Source: Branchiostoma belcheri
Lineage: Eukaryota > Chordata > Leptocardii > Amphioxiformes > Branchiostomatidae
Direction of reading: 5' to 3'
NCBI RefSeq assembly: GCF_001625305.1
Contig: NW_017802379.1
Location: 11,566,081 to 11,630,080, forward strand
DNA length: 64,000 nt
Of this stretch, positions 1 to 10,773 are shown one piece after another. The notes beneath the pieces are model-generated. The model had not been told where the DNA came from and did no database searches. It saw nothing but the letters and a program-made list of their open reading frames with translations. The position numbers and the translations under genes are program-made. How positions within the stretch are numbered: the first letter of the stretch is position 1; every line of letters begins with the position of its first letter.

Positions 1-887
1 TTATATTAATTCCCTTTTTCTAAATAATTTCCCATCATGTTTGATATGTTACATTATGTTAGGGCAAAGCTTAAACTTAAAAGTTTTTATGCTAAATAAT
101 GTCTATGCAAAACATGTAAGTTGTGTTTTTTTTTAATTTCTTTGTTAAGAAATTGATACACTTTGAATGTCATCTTGGTGTTAGGAATACACAATAGGAT
201 ATTTTAGATACTGTCATCTGGGTTGATAAGAAACCTCTCTAATTTAGCCAGTAGCCACTATTGATTTGAGGTGTGTAATTAACTTTAAAGGTTTTGTTCA
301 AGTTTGTGATCATTTTATATTATATCGATAACTAAGCTACGTAGATTAGGATACACATGCATGTTAACAACATATATAGCAACATTTTTCCTTCTGGATA
401 CGAAGTTTTTTTTTATCTTACGAATCCTTTATTTTAATTTGCAAGTGAGATTTACAGTCAAATAATACCTATATTACATATGACATTGTCCACAGTAAAC
501 TCATCAACAAATATTCGTTTTCAAACAATATAACAATATTGCATTGTATTTGCCGTGGTTTTACTTGCAAATTTTAAACTTTCAAAATAATATTAATATT
601 TCATAATAATAATTTTTTTCAATTTCATGTATAACCAAAAATAATGCCGTGTAAGGATAACGATAATGTGTTTCCACATTTGATACAATGACGTTTTTCT
701 TTTAGGTTTACTTCTAACCATATGGTTTTTACAATATCGCAATAGAAAACAAGAGTTCCACGACCTCATACCTTCGCCAAATGGTGTTAACTCTTGCGGG
801 TGACAAATTATACAATTTTAATCATTTATTTTGTAAATAAGAGCCTCATTTGCATGGATTATATCAGTTGATCATATTCTCATATAA
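1..887. other. AT-rich non-coding flank
   Basis: I see no exon, RNA gene or clear repeat here. The stretch is AT-rich with short A and T runs. It ends where similarity to the CUB exon of the inverted gene copy begins, so a duplication breakpoint lies near 888. Confidence 0.5.
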
Positions 888-1071
888 CAAGTACCCAAAC
901 AACCACGACTGTCGATACCAGATCTCTGTATCTCCTACCAAAGTTATAAAGCTTACCTTCACCGATTTTGAAGTGGAGAACGACTTTGACCACGTGTACG
1001 TGTATGATGGAAACACAACTGATTCAACTTACCTGCTAGGTAGGAAACCAACTTTTTGTAGCAAGTAATAA

Positions 1072-1240
1072 GTGTGTGCATTATGCCTGTGTGTATGTGT
1101 GTGTCCGTGTGTGTATATACGCGTGTGTGTATGTGTGTGTCTGTGTGTGTGTCTGTGTGTGTGTCTGTGTGTGTACTTGTGTCTGTATCAGTGTCTGTGT
1201 GCACGCGCGCTCATGTGTGTGAATGTGTGTGTTTGTTCCT
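1072..1240. repeat. (GT)n microsatellite in CUB intron
   Basis: Imperfect TG/GTGTGTCT repeat. It corresponds to the (AC)n tract at 7765-7995 in the inverted paralogue, so it predates the duplication. Open frames over it (Cys/Val/Leu-rich) are artefacts. Confidence 0.9.
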
Positions 1241-1641
1241 TTTTAGCTTTTCAGCGCGCTAAAGCTGAAAAAGTAGGCATCAAGGGGTACTAGTTAATTC
1301 TATGTTGATCACACAGCAATTATTCTGTCCTTGATAGGTACAGTGGAGTTGGCAATCTAAGTTATGTAATTATGAATAGTATCTATTATAATTTAAAACA
1401 TAGTTGAAAAAAAACATGCTTCAAATCGAACTCTGGCATTCTGTTATCTGCAAAACCCATAATATAGATAAAACTATCTTTAACATTTTTTCACACTGCA
1501 GCTAAGCTAAACGGTGCAAAAATTCCTGGTCCTGTTACTTCTACCGGGAGCTTCATGACCGTTCGACTTGTCACCGATAGCGAAGTGAATTGGAAGGGAT
1601 TTCAGGCCAGCTATGCAGCGGAAAATAAAGGTGACTGATTA

Positions 1642-1797
1642 AATGTTTAGAGTTAAAACTTTTAGTCCAACACAAAAAATTATCTCACCTAGAGCTTTCG
1701 ACTAGTCACTCTGGTCTTCCTCAGTAGACTGACCCAGGGAAGCTGGAGATTGAGGAAGACCAGAGTGACTGGACCAAAAGCTTTAACTTTAAACATG
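1642..1797. mobile_element. Foldback (hairpin) element, degraded copy
   Basis: Arms built on GTCACTCTGGTCTTCCTCA and its complement, flanked by AAGCTTTAACTTTAAACAT. The matching intron of the minus-strand paralogue (7157-7346) carries a longer, better preserved copy, so the insertion predates the duplication. Confidence 0.65.
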
Positions 1798-1799
1798 TA

Positions 1800-2160
1800 A
1801 CTACCAACACATATGAACTTTCATGATAGTAACACTTACTGCACTTATAGCACTTTAAACTTACAGCATTTATGTACTTTTGACAATTTGAGTTGACTTT
1901 GTGCACGTTTGACTCGTATGTACCAATTATGCTATTTTTGTATTCATGCTATATTGTATTCATTTGATGTTTCCGGTCTGACCTTTTGATTTGGACTTGA
2001 ATTTATGTTTCTATGATTTCTGTACCTATGTTTATGGTCATGTTTATGTTCTGGTGTCTTAAAAGCCCATATGGGCTGGGCGACAAAGGTCGCAAGACAA
2101 GTAAATAAAAATTCATTCATTCATTCATTCATTCATTCATTCATTCATCCATTCATCTTT
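1800..2160 (+). mobile_element. LINE 3' end with (ATTC)n tail
   Basis: Ends with AAAGCCCATATGGGCTGGG, a short UTR, AAATAAAAATTCATTC and a (TTCA)n array at about 2112-2155. The same 3' end is on the LINE at 21438-23160 (minus) and, inverted, at 6805-7150. No coding sequence remains. It is a 5'-truncated insertion sitting in the intron before the LDLa exon. Confidence 0.65.
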
Positions 2161-3218
2161 CTTAAGTGTGTTCTACCCTTTGAATCAAGTCCATAATGAT
2201 AAAAACATGTGTTAAGTTTTACAAACGTTTTACAAAAGTGTCTTAATGTCGCTTTTTGCCCCCCTTTCTTACCTTACCATAATGCTGGCTTCCTGATGAT
2301 CAACTTTTTTGTAATGCTAAATTTTAACAAGGTTTGCATTCTTTTTTATATTTGTATATTGCCACAAGGACCGCGAGGAGCTAACGTCTACAATATACTT
2401 CTCTTTCGTCTTTTTTTTAGTTCTTGCTAATTGTGGGGTCGGCCAGTACCGGTGTGCCAACGGTGTGACCTGTATAGACGCCTGGAAACGGTGTGACGGA
2501 AACAACGACTGTACAGACGGGAGTGATGAGGATACAACAAACTGTGGTAAGTACGATGGCGATCCCCACTTGTACAATTGCCCAGGGTTCCAATCTCCCC
2601 TTTGACATATACATGAAGTTGAATAAAGCCTAACCCAAACCACGCTGATCTCTGTTAGGCAAAAAAAAATGTGATGTCGCTAACGAAAAATTGTTCCCTG
2701 TAGTTTTGCTTTGTCAACTGACTCTATCTACTTATTGGTTCCGCCTAAAATAACGAAACCTTTTTTTCCTTTTTCCAACTCTTGAAGTTTAAAGTATAAT
2801 GTCGGACATGATCGAGCTAAAAATGACAGTAAATGTGATCAGATTTTCCCATCCAGAATCGTATTTTTTTTGCCAATGCCTATATATTTTTTATGGCTTT
2901 AGTGAAAAAGATTTTTCCTTTGCAGTTTGTGAACTTATTCCATCGTCCTTGACGCAGTGCAGGGGCCTTCACTACCGAAGGATGACCCTTCCCAACCCAC
3001 TCAACTTCGAACACACCACGGTCACCCAGGTTGAGAACTCAGCAGGGTTCAATGTCAAACGCTAGAGTATATTTTAAACATTTTTAATATATACGTAACA
3101 TAGCGTCTGTATTCTCCACCATAGGTACTAAAAGTGTAAAAGTGTTATAAAAAAGTTTATTTTGAAATCTTATATTTCTCCATTACTTTGTTCATGTCAC
3201 TTCATTCTCTGATTATTA

Positions 3219-3461
3219 TGTTTACCGAAAGAAAACATATTGTTTTTACTCAATTTCCTCTTCTCCAAACTCTAACCTATGACCTGGCCAATGACATGAT
3301 TTGTTGACGTCTGTCACCATGGTGACTGGTGTTGAGTTACATAATGTTGCAAACTTCATGGTCTGCTCTGCTCCTGTCACCATATACTAGTAGTACATGT
3401 ACATGTATGTGAATATGTTTGAGTAAAAATTAACAGGGCAGACCATGTCCGAAGGTAAACA
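3219..3461. mobile_element. Harbinger-type MITE, TIR TGTTTACC, TSD TTA
   Basis: 243-bp element starting TGTTTACC and ending GGTAAACA, flanked by TTA at 3216-3218 and 3462-3464. A reverse-complement relative is at 55821-56065 in a different intron of the paralogous gene, flanked by TAA. A 3-bp TWA target duplication is typical of PIF/Harbinger elements. No coding capacity. Confidence 0.75.
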
Positions 3462-3507
3462 TTATGTTACTTCTCTAGTTATCAATTAATTTGACTTGAC
3501 AACTTAC

Positions 3508-3729
3508 CGTTGCAAGGAATGATGTCACAGTACTCGAATCCACCTGGAGTGATGCACCATGGTCTGGTGTCATTTTCCGGGTTGCGACATTTGTTATCCA
3601 CGAGGTTTGCCCATGGATACAACTGTATGTACCTTGGATCACTGTCCCATCGTTCACAGTCAACCCCCGCTACAGGCCCTCTTGCCTCGTCTCCTCTGTA
3701 ATTTGCACCATTTCCATCGAAACACTCCT
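3508..3729 (-). CDS. Exon: Kringle domain (copy 1)
   Basis: 222 nt, phase 1 at both ends, about 74 residues with the six kringle cysteines (ECF, DCE, NKC, PWC, YC, PC) and the PWC..T.....YCDIIPC end. By eye it differs at about 10 of 75 residues from the Kringle exon at 54714-54935. Confidence 0.9.
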
Positions 3730-6700
3730 CTGTAACGGTAAAAATGGAAACAAGGTTCTGAAGTGTGCTTTATGTGCTTCATTAAACTCTATTAGCGACA
3801 CACAAGACATTGGCACAAAATCAAGTATGTAGCTAATCTTCCTGGCGTTAAAGTAAATAACAATAGTACAAATACACTTCATCAAAATTACATTATTTAC
3901 ATACAGCATTTAACAGTAACATCACATATGCCTTATAGTATCAACATGTGCCTATGTACGCATGTGCTCTAACAACTCCTGCCTAAACCTACTCTTAGAT
4001 GCTGCTTGTACCTCATGTGGCAAAGTATTCCAAACTGTTATTAATCTATAAATGAAAGTCTTCTTCAGGGCGTTCGTTTTAGGTTTCATTAAACAGTATG
4101 TGTTTCTGCTAGCATGACGTGTGTTGTGGCTGTGGCTGTAGGATACAGGATATAATTTTGACCTTATCAACAGGCTCATTCATATATAGTTTGCTAAAAA
4201 CAAAACATCATTGTACATCTAACGGATGGATACATTTGACCAATAATTATCCTTCTGACAAATCCTCTGGTCTTAGATTCCTGTAGAGTATTTCTTAATA
4301 TTGTTATTATTGTTATGATCTTTATATTATCATTTGCCCTGTATGAAAGTCGTGTTAAGTATTAAACAGTGGTGACCACCTAGTTCTGTATTTTGTATTT
4401 ACGTTGTTTCTTTAAGTGTATATGTTTTTGCATAATTATATGCTGAACTTCACTCCCTCGTACCCCCACTCAGAACATTCTTAGCCACCTTAACAGCAGA
4501 AAATCACCCTTTCTTCCTCAATAGTCCATCAGTCAAGAGAAAATTTCATGCTGACAGTTTCTTCCCCAGACCCACTTCACTGTGGAACAAGCTTCCCCGT
4601 GAATGTTTCACCGCTAATTACAACCTCCAACGGTTTAAATCAAGGGTGAACAAATATCTGACCACGCAGTCATCACTGTAACCCAAAACATGTAAGTGGC
4701 TCTCACGAGCCTTGTTTTAAGGTGAATCTTAAGTAAATTAAAAAAAAATATATTTATCCCTTTTTCATTATTGTACGTTTAATAGTATGAATCGTTTATC
4801 TACTAAAATGTTTTTACTTTGGGAGTATGAGTGGGAGGTGAAAGGGCTGTATCCCCTGTTCAGTCACATTCTGTGGCATAGCTGAAATAAATGAACAAAA
4901 AGACATTTAAAAGACTTACCATTTTCCGGAGTTTTTGAAGCCACGATGTTGTTACAGTTGGTGTGGGGGAAAATCTCACAGCTTGGAAAAGCTGACCAGG
5001 CGTTCTCATGTTCACACGAGGACTTCACTTCTTCACACCAAGAGCGACATGGAAGCAGTTGTCGGTGGGTTGGTCTGAAACATAAAGGAAATTGTAAAAA
5101 AAAAAACATGTAATCGTCGATAAAGGTTATACATCCAGGTAATACGATACACCAAAAAGCAGTTACTCAAGCAACTGGATATGATTTTCAAAATCATATC
5201 CAGTTGCTTCAGTAACTTCTTTTTGGCTGCACATGTCATCGCATAGTTATTTGTACCATATTGTTGTATCTTGATATATTATTTTATTTCTACGTCTCAA
5301 TCTATTATAATATATCATAAATAATAAATAAATAGCATATTAGGGAATTCGTTTGATTGACGAAATAAATGTATGGATGAATAAAGAAACAAAATTGTTA
5401 CTAAACTATGGTACAGGTTAAATGCATGTGAAAAGAAACAATTCTACAAGACTGGTCAATCATATGTTTGAATTGCGTTTTCTTTCATAAAAGTATATAA
5501 GCATTCAGGTGTGTTTTAGTAAACAAAACGCAAACATGAAAACAACAACAGAATTAGAACTTGGTTTAGGACGCACATGAAAACCCTTGTCATATGGAGC
5601 ACAACAATTTTTGTTTTGCACATACAGTACCATCTATTTATTACTCTGCAAATGTACGATTTTGGGGTATTTCTCGTGCAATGCATTACATCGCAACGAA
5701 ACGCAACGGATGCGGAAGTGACTATGCCACTGCAGGGCGAAAAAAGTTGGAGGTCTATGACATAATAAAGAATGAAATTGTAGAAAAAATAGTGTAAAAA
5801 TTGCCAGCAGGACAAGGGTTAAAAAATGATGTACCTGGACTTGCAGCGCGGTACAATAGTAGCACAGACGAGGTCCCTCACACGGGGGTGACAATCTAAA
5901 TCTGCAAGGGCCATGAGTTCATTGAACCCTGCTGAGTTCTCAACCTGGGTGACCTTGGTGTGGTCGAAGTTGAGTGGGTTGGGAAGGGTCATCCGTCGGT
6001 AGTGAAGGCCTCTGCACCTCGTCAAGGACGATGGAATAAGTTCACAAACTGCAAAGGAAAAATCTTTTTCACTAAAGCCATAAAATAATATAAAGGCATT
6101 GGCAAAACAAAAAAAATACGATTCTGGATGAGAAAATCCGATCACATTTACTGTCATTTTTAGCTCGATCATGTCCGTCATTATACTTAAACTGCAAGAG
6201 TTGGAAAAAGGAAAAAAAAAGTGTTGTTATTTTAGGCGGAACCAATAAGTAGCTAGAGCCAGTTGACAAAACAAAACAGGGAACAGTTTTTCGTTAGCGA
6301 CATCACATTTTTTGTCTAACAGAGATCAGCGTGGTTTGAGATAGGCTTTATTCAACTTCATGTACATGTCAAAGGGGAAATTGGAACCCTGGGCAATTGT
6401 ACAAGTGGGAATCGCCATCGTACTTACCACAGTTTGTTGCATCCTCATCACTGTTGTCTGTACAGTCGCTGTTTCCGTCACACCGTTTCCAGGCGTTTAT
6501 ACAGGTCACACCGTTGGCACACCGGTACTCGCCGACCCCACATTTAGCAAGAACTATAAAAAAAGACGAAGGAGAAGTGTATTGTAGACGTTAGCTCCTC
6601 ATGGCCCTTGTGGTAAATACAAGAATGAATACGTATACCTTGTTAACCATTAAGCATTACAAAAAATGGTAATTTAGGACGCCAGCATTATGGTAAGGTA

Positions 6701-7936
6701 AAAAGTGGATGCAAAAAGCGACATTAAGACAATTTGTAAAACGTATGTAAAACTTAACACATGTTTTATATGGACCTGATTCAAAGGGTAGAACACACCT
6801 AAGAAAGATGAATGAATGAAAGGATGAATGGATGAATGAATGTATTTTTATTTACTCGTCTTGCGACCTTTGTCGCCCAGCCCATATGGGCTTTTAAGAC
6901 AACAAAATATAAACATGACCATAAACATAGGTACAGAAATCATATTAACATAAAACCGAATCAAACATAAGTCCGAATCAAAAGGTCAGACTTGAAGCAT
7001 CAAATAAAATTTGAGAACTAAATACAAAGTTGTACATAACATAATCGGTATATAAGAGTCAAAAGTGCACAAAGTCAACTCAAATTGTCAAAAGTACATA
7101 AATGCTGTAAGTTTAATCAGTTACTATCATGAAAGTTCACCTGTGCTGGTAGTTACATGTTTAAAGTTAAAGCTTTTGGTCCAACACAAAAAATTCTCTC
7201 ACCTACAGCTTTGGACCAGTCACTCTGGTCTTCCTCAGTCTCTGGCTTCACTGGGTCAGTCTACTGAGGAAGACCAGAGTGACTGGTCGAAAGCTCTAGG
7301 TGAGAGAATTTTTTGTGTTGGACCAAAAGTTTTAACTTTAAACATTTAATCAGTTACCTTTATCTTCCGCTGCATAGCTGGCCTGAAATCCCTTCCAATT
7401 CACTTCGCTATCGGTGACAAGTCGAACGGTCATGAAGCTCCCGGTAGAAGTAACAGGACCAGGAATTTTTGCACCGTTTAGCTCAGCTGCAGTGTGAAAA
7501 AATGTTAAAGAGAGTTGTACCTATATTATGGGTTTTGCAGATAACATAATGTCAGAGTTCGATTTAAAGCATTTTTTTTCAACTATGTTTTAAATTATAC
7601 TAGATACTACTTTACAATTGCATATATTATTATTAACTTAGATTGCCCATTCCACTGTACCTATCAAGGACAGAAGAATTGCTGTGTGATCAACATAGAA
7701 TTAACTAGTACCTATTGATGCCTGCCTTTTCAGCTTTAGCGCGCTGAAAAGCTAAAAAGGAAAAAAACACACACATTCACACACACGCACACACGCGCGC
7801 GCGTGCACACAAACACTGATACAGACACACAAGTATACACACATGAACACACACAGACACACACACATACACACACACACACGCGTATACACACACACAC
7901 ACACGGACACACAGACACACACACACACACACAGAC

Positions 7937-7979
<43 letters not shown>

Positions 7980-8781
7980 ACACACACACACAGGCATACT
8001 GCACACACCTATTACTTGCTACAAAAAGTTGGTTTCCTACCTAGCAGGTAATTTGAATCAGTTGTGTTTCCATCATACACGTACACGTGGTCAAAGTCGT
8101 TCTCCACTTCAAAATCGGTGAAGGTAAGCTTTATAACTTTAGGAGAAGATACAGAGATCTCGTATCGACAGTCATGGTCGTTTGGGTAGTTGTTTGGGTA
8201 GTTTTGACTGCTGAAGGACCCACTGTCAGCAGTTAGGCTTTGGCAAACTGAAAAGAAAGGAAATTATATTTTGACATGTTCTGATATCTACAAGGTTAAG
8301 CGATCCCAATGTAGAACCACGTTAAAATTTTACTCGTCTCTCGCCTCATGGTGAAATATTTTTATGTACATGAGACAAAAATGTACATGAATGTATATTT
8401 TCTAACTACTCTCATACTAAAGTGCATGTCATTTTGATTTGATACGATCAAAAGGTTTTTGTTGTCTGAGGGTTTTACTTTGTAGTTAAAAGTAAATGAA
8501 AAACATTACAAATGTTCTTAATGCTAAAAATGAATTTTAATAGCTTACTGTTTCACTTTTGTAGTACTTTTAAAAATTACAGTGAGCTTTGGAATGTAAG
8601 CAACTAACAGTTCTTTTATTTGAAATGGAAATCAAAACAAACACAAAAATTAGCTTGGAAATTGGCTATAAAGGATTCAGGGGAAGTCAATTGGAACAAA
8701 TCAACACTTACGTGTTTGGGATGATACACACTTGGAGAGCACAAAGCATGCGACCACGACAGACGCCACTAGTGTCCACAT
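3508..8781 (-). CDS. Modular secreted/ectodomain gene: signal peptide-CUB-LDLa-Frizzled-Kringle (copy 1)
   Basis: Seven coding exons on the minus strand: 8712-8781 (signal peptide), 8041-8247 and 7358-7486 (CUB), 6428-6553 (LDLa), 5835-6048 and 4920-5074 (Frizzled CRD), 3508-3729 (Kringle). All have AG acceptors and GT donors. All boundaries are phase 1 except the internal Frizzled one, which is phase 2; the joined frame is open. The last exon ends in a good donor (CAACG/GTAAGT), so the transcript should continue, but no Sushi or channel exon follows before the window edge and the inverted copy lies there. The exons closely match the Frizzled and Kringle exons of the channel gene at 38788-57152. 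Function is unknown; modules imply extracellular protein or ligand binding. It may be the N-terminal half of a second modular channel, or a soluble derivative. Confidence 0.8.
3953..4179 (-). mobile_element. LINE C-terminal coding remnant
   Basis: Minus-strand frame with the LINE tail pattern: HSHNTRHASRN, KPKTNALKKTFIYR, then VWNTLP. It is the C-terminal end of a non-LTR reverse transcriptase in the Kringle-Frizzled intron. Bordering sequence is shared with about 55300-55410 in the paralogue. Clade not assigned. Confidence 0.65.
4440..4740 (+). mobile_element. LINE C-terminal coding remnant
   Basis: Plus-strand translation contains SVKRKFHADSFFPRPTSLWN, then LPRECF and a YNLQRFKSRVNKYL end, followed by a stop and an A-rich tail near 4740. 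This is a Jockey/CR1-superfamily-like C-terminus in an intron. Confidence 0.6.
4920..5074 (-). CDS. Exon: Frizzled CRD, second half (copy 1)
   Basis: 155 nt, phase 2 in and phase 1 out. Encodes CRD cysteines 6-10 (LPCRSWC, SSC, FPSC, TNC). Same length as the paralogous exon 56090-56244. Confidence 0.9.
5126..5222. repeat. Terminal hairpin related to the Penelope-like repeats
   Basis: CAACTGGATATGATTTT is followed at once by its complement AAAATCATATCCAGTTG, with GTTACT arms. The left arm plus ATACGACACACC-like flank matches the reverse complement of 19263-19330 and 24428-24490. Confidence 0.6.
5835..6048 (-). CDS. Exon: Frizzled CRD, first half (copy 1)
   Basis: 214 nt, phase 1 in and phase 2 out. 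Encodes CRD cysteines 1-5, with [18 protein letters not shown] followed by [17 protein letters not shown]. The plus-strand partial copy (2926-3054) breaks inside this exon. Confidence 0.9.
6428..6553 (-). CDS. Exon: LDL-receptor class A module (copy 1)
   Basis: 126 nt, phase 1 at both ends. Contains six Cys and the acidic calcium-site motif (RCDGNSDC then DNSDED). LDLa modules bind calcium and protein partners. No equivalent exon is found upstream of the Frizzled exons of the channel gene within the window. Confidence 0.9.
6805..7150 (-). mobile_element. LINE 3' end with (GAAT)n tail (inverted partner of 1800-2160)
   Basis: Same 3' end as the plus-strand copy: GAATGAATG repeats, then TTTACTCGTCTTGCGACCTT and AGCCCATATGGGCTTTTAAG. 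Shared position in both gene copies shows the insertion predates the inverted duplication. Confidence 0.65.
7157..7346. mobile_element. Foldback element with ~80-bp arms
   Basis: Near-perfect inverted repeat: TTTAAAGTTAAAGCTTTTGG through ACCAGTCACTCTGGTCTTCC, a short loop, then the complement ending AGTTTTAACTTTAAACAT. No coding potential. It sits in the intron between the CUB and LDLa exons. Confidence 0.75.
7358..7486 (-). CDS. Exon: CUB domain, second half (copy 1)
   Basis: 129 nt, phase 1 both ends. Encodes the C-terminal CUB strands (TSTGSFMTVRLVTDSEVNW then GFQASY). It has no cysteine, so this CUB lacks the usual second disulphide. Confidence 0.85.
7765..7995. repeat. (AC)n microsatellite
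   Basis: Long CA-rich tract in the CUB intron, partner of the (GT)n at 1072-1240. Open frames across it in several phases (Val/Cys or Thr/His) are repeat artefacts. Confidence 0.95.
8041..8247 (-). CDS. Exon: CUB domain, first half (copy 1)
   Basis: 207 nt, phase 1 both ends. Contains the CUB signature: Cys, SGSFSSQNYPNNYPND, DCRYEI, FTDFEVE and DHVYVYDG. The acceptor follows a pyrimidine tract ending TTTTCAG. Confidence 0.9.
8712..8781 (-). CDS. Exon 1: start codon and signal peptide (copy 1)
   Basis: The ATG reads MWTLVASVVVACFVLSK and continues CVSSQT, a typical signal peptide, ending in donor C/GTAAGT, phase 1, which joins the CUB exon as Leu-Cys. This start is chosen because it supplies a signal peptide in the right frame directly 5' of the CUB exon. 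Confidence 0.8.
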
Positions 8782-9010
8782 AGTGTTTACTGGTTATGGT
8801 AATAAAAAGGAAGTGTTTCATTTAATTGTTTTAACTTTTTAGTTGTTTTTAAATGTATAATTTTTGAAGTGATTCATAGTCTGAACTTAAAATAAAACAT
8901 GTCTCTACTCAGAGTGGCAAACGGTGAATGAAATCCATAAATGAACAGATGTTGTTGACCAATCAGAAGAAGAGACACACTTCACATTGACCAATCAGAA
9001 GGATAAATAC
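8782..9010 (-). promoter_or_regulatory. Candidate upstream region of copy 1 with two CCAAT boxes
   Basis: CCAATCAG occurs at 8959-8966 and 8991-8998, i.e. inverted CCAAT (NF-Y type) about 180-215 bp upstream of the signal-peptide ATG. No convincing TATA box or start site is visible. Inference only. Confidence 0.3.
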
Positions 9011-9096
9011 ACCCAGCACAGGAGAATAAATGAATAAAGTAGAGTACATTTGGAAAAAAATATATTACCATTCGAAGATTGTAATGTTACATGCAC

Positions 9097-9238
9097 TTAA
9101 AGTTCTACGGCGTGTCTGCCGTAGGATTCCGTACGGAGGTGGTACTCACCACGCACGGATGCCCTACGTTTGCCCACGTTTTTGCACGTAGACAGCACGC
9201 AGAAGCACGTACGGCGGGTTGTGACCGTAGCTTAAATC
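9097..9238. mobile_element. Fragment of CGTACG-rich TTAA element
   Basis: Reverse complement of one end of the element at 10774-11291: AGTTCTACGGCGTGTC to CACGTACGGCGGGTTGTGAC. Only one terminal inverted repeat is present. Confidence 0.7.
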
Positions 9239-9491
9239 TTACATTCCACGCTAGTTGTCAGAGGTTGGTCACGTTGGGATCAATGGATTTTCAAAACATT
9301 CATGTAAAAACATACTTGGATTAGTCAGACATTCATTTTGTCTATGAGCCCTTAACGTTTAGCATTACAAGTGCCAAATGCTATGAGACGTTTTCGTGAA
9401 TGTACGTAATACTATACATATCTTCGTGTCCCCGCCAGTACAATAGGAGTACCTGACAGTGTGCTTGTATTGCACACTGTGATACGCCTAA

Positions 9492-9711
9492 AGCTACGGT
9501 CACAACCCGCCGTACGTGCTTCTGCGTGCTGCGCGCAACCACTTACGGCCAGACGTGGCGTGCAGACCATACTGTTACACCTTGCGCAATCGTGCGAGTG
9601 ACGTGCGTCGAAGCCACTCCCTCTGCACGTTTTCAGAAAGACGTAGCAGACGTGGCCTCCAAAAAAAAACGTACGGACAGAAAGCACGCACGGCGGGTTA
9701 TGACCGTTGCT
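9492..9711. mobile_element. Short copy of CGTACG-rich TTAA element
   Basis: Bounded by AAGCTACGGTCACAACCCGC and its complement ending GTTATGACCGTTGCTT. The interior matches the right half of 10774-11291. Flanking TTAA is degraded (CTAA and TTAG). Confidence 0.7.
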
Positions 9712-10069
9712 TTAGCCACCCTAGAGGGGCCAACCAATGTATGCCGCCAGTGTATGCTGTTGTTGTTGGTCGGTAGCGTTACAATTATCTGTGAGTAAGC
9801 CCGCCTCGCATAATTCCATAACCCTCCCCTTGATAACCACCAACTAAGGTTGGCTGAAGTCCAAATTAGTCTGATCTGATTTAGGCCACCATCCCTGACG
9901 ATCAATGTGAATCAAATTTAAGTCAAATTTGAATCAAACAAGCCCCCGAATACTCCCAAATACCAGCAAAACATGGCCAAACATTCGGTCAACACCAGAA
10001 TGTTTTAGACATTCAAAACATTCGGCAGCATGGTGCAAATACCTTAATAGCTACCAAAAGCTTTGCCAA

Positions 10070-10773
10070 ACTTTATTGTTAGCAAAGCTACCTGACACCT
10101 GTAGTTAGACATCGAGAGCTTATAATTACTTGACAAAGGAAAGTGATTTACTAATAATGCAGAGTAAGCTTAAGCCTGATTCATACATGTAGGTCTGGTG
10201 ATATTTAAAAAAAAAAGTATATCCCAACGATCCTTGCCTAAAGAATAAATGTGAAACACCTTTGTTTTAGAAATCTGACACCTGGAGTTAGACACCCAGG
10301 ACTCACTTAAAAAGGGCGAGCTTTAACCAAAATGCTAAGGAAGCCTCTTTTATTTGCCCAAACGATATCGTTAGATCTCGATAATCCTTGCCTAAAGCAA
10401 TAAATGCGAAGCTTTGTGCCAAAGCTACATGACATCTGGAGATAGACATCGAGGGCTTACTTGACAAAGTCCAGACATGCTGCTGGCTGCCATGATGCCC
10501 CTACGACCGTCAAGGTTATGAGATTTACTACTACCACTACTACTACTACTACTTTGTTTGTTCCAACCCTACATGTTAGCTGGAGTTAGACATCCAGGAC
10601 TCACTTGAGAAAGGGCGAGTTTTAACCAAAATGCTTAGTAATATAAGAGTCTTTTATTTGCCTAAAGAGTAGCGATAGAGCTCGATAATCCTTGGCCAAA
10701 AGCAATAAATTTCAAACTCTATTGTTAACAAAGCTACCCGCCACCTGGAGTTAGACACCCAGGACTAACTTAA
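10070..10773. repeat. Degenerate ~150-165-bp tandem array
   Basis: About 4.5 diverged units, each containing an 'AGCTACNTGACACCTGGAG' block, TTAGACATCC or GACACCCAGGACT, then TTTTATTTGCC and CGATAATCCTTGCC. Unit starts lie near 10085, 10265, 10425, 10570 and 10735. A short (ACT)n is at 10532-10552. The last unit is cut by the TTAA element. Confidence 0.6.

Larger units (their letters stand above)
888..3054 (+). pseudogene. Truncated inverted copy of the CUB-LDLa-Frizzled gene
   Basis: Exon-like blocks are CUB first part ~888-1039 (5' end missing, no acceptor), CUB second part 1502-1630, LDLa 2421-2546 and Frizzled first half 2926-~3054. Internal acceptors and donors are intact and the frame is phase 1 throughout, matching the minus-strand paralogue at 3508-8781. 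The LDLa has six Cys and the SDE motif. Homology stops abruptly inside the Frizzled exon after GGGTTCAATG; the frame then reaches a stop within a few codons. No signal-peptide exon is present. It is a partial duplicate, probably non-functional, in head-on orientation to its parent. Introns are also homologous, including a foldback element and a LINE tail, so the copy arose at the DNA level and not through RNA. Confidence 0.8.

Noticed and set aside
1072..1293. Open frames rich in Cys/Val/Leu over the (GT)n tract, and equivalents at 7736-8121 and 52001-52357
   Set aside because: They are translations of dinucleotide repeats in introns.
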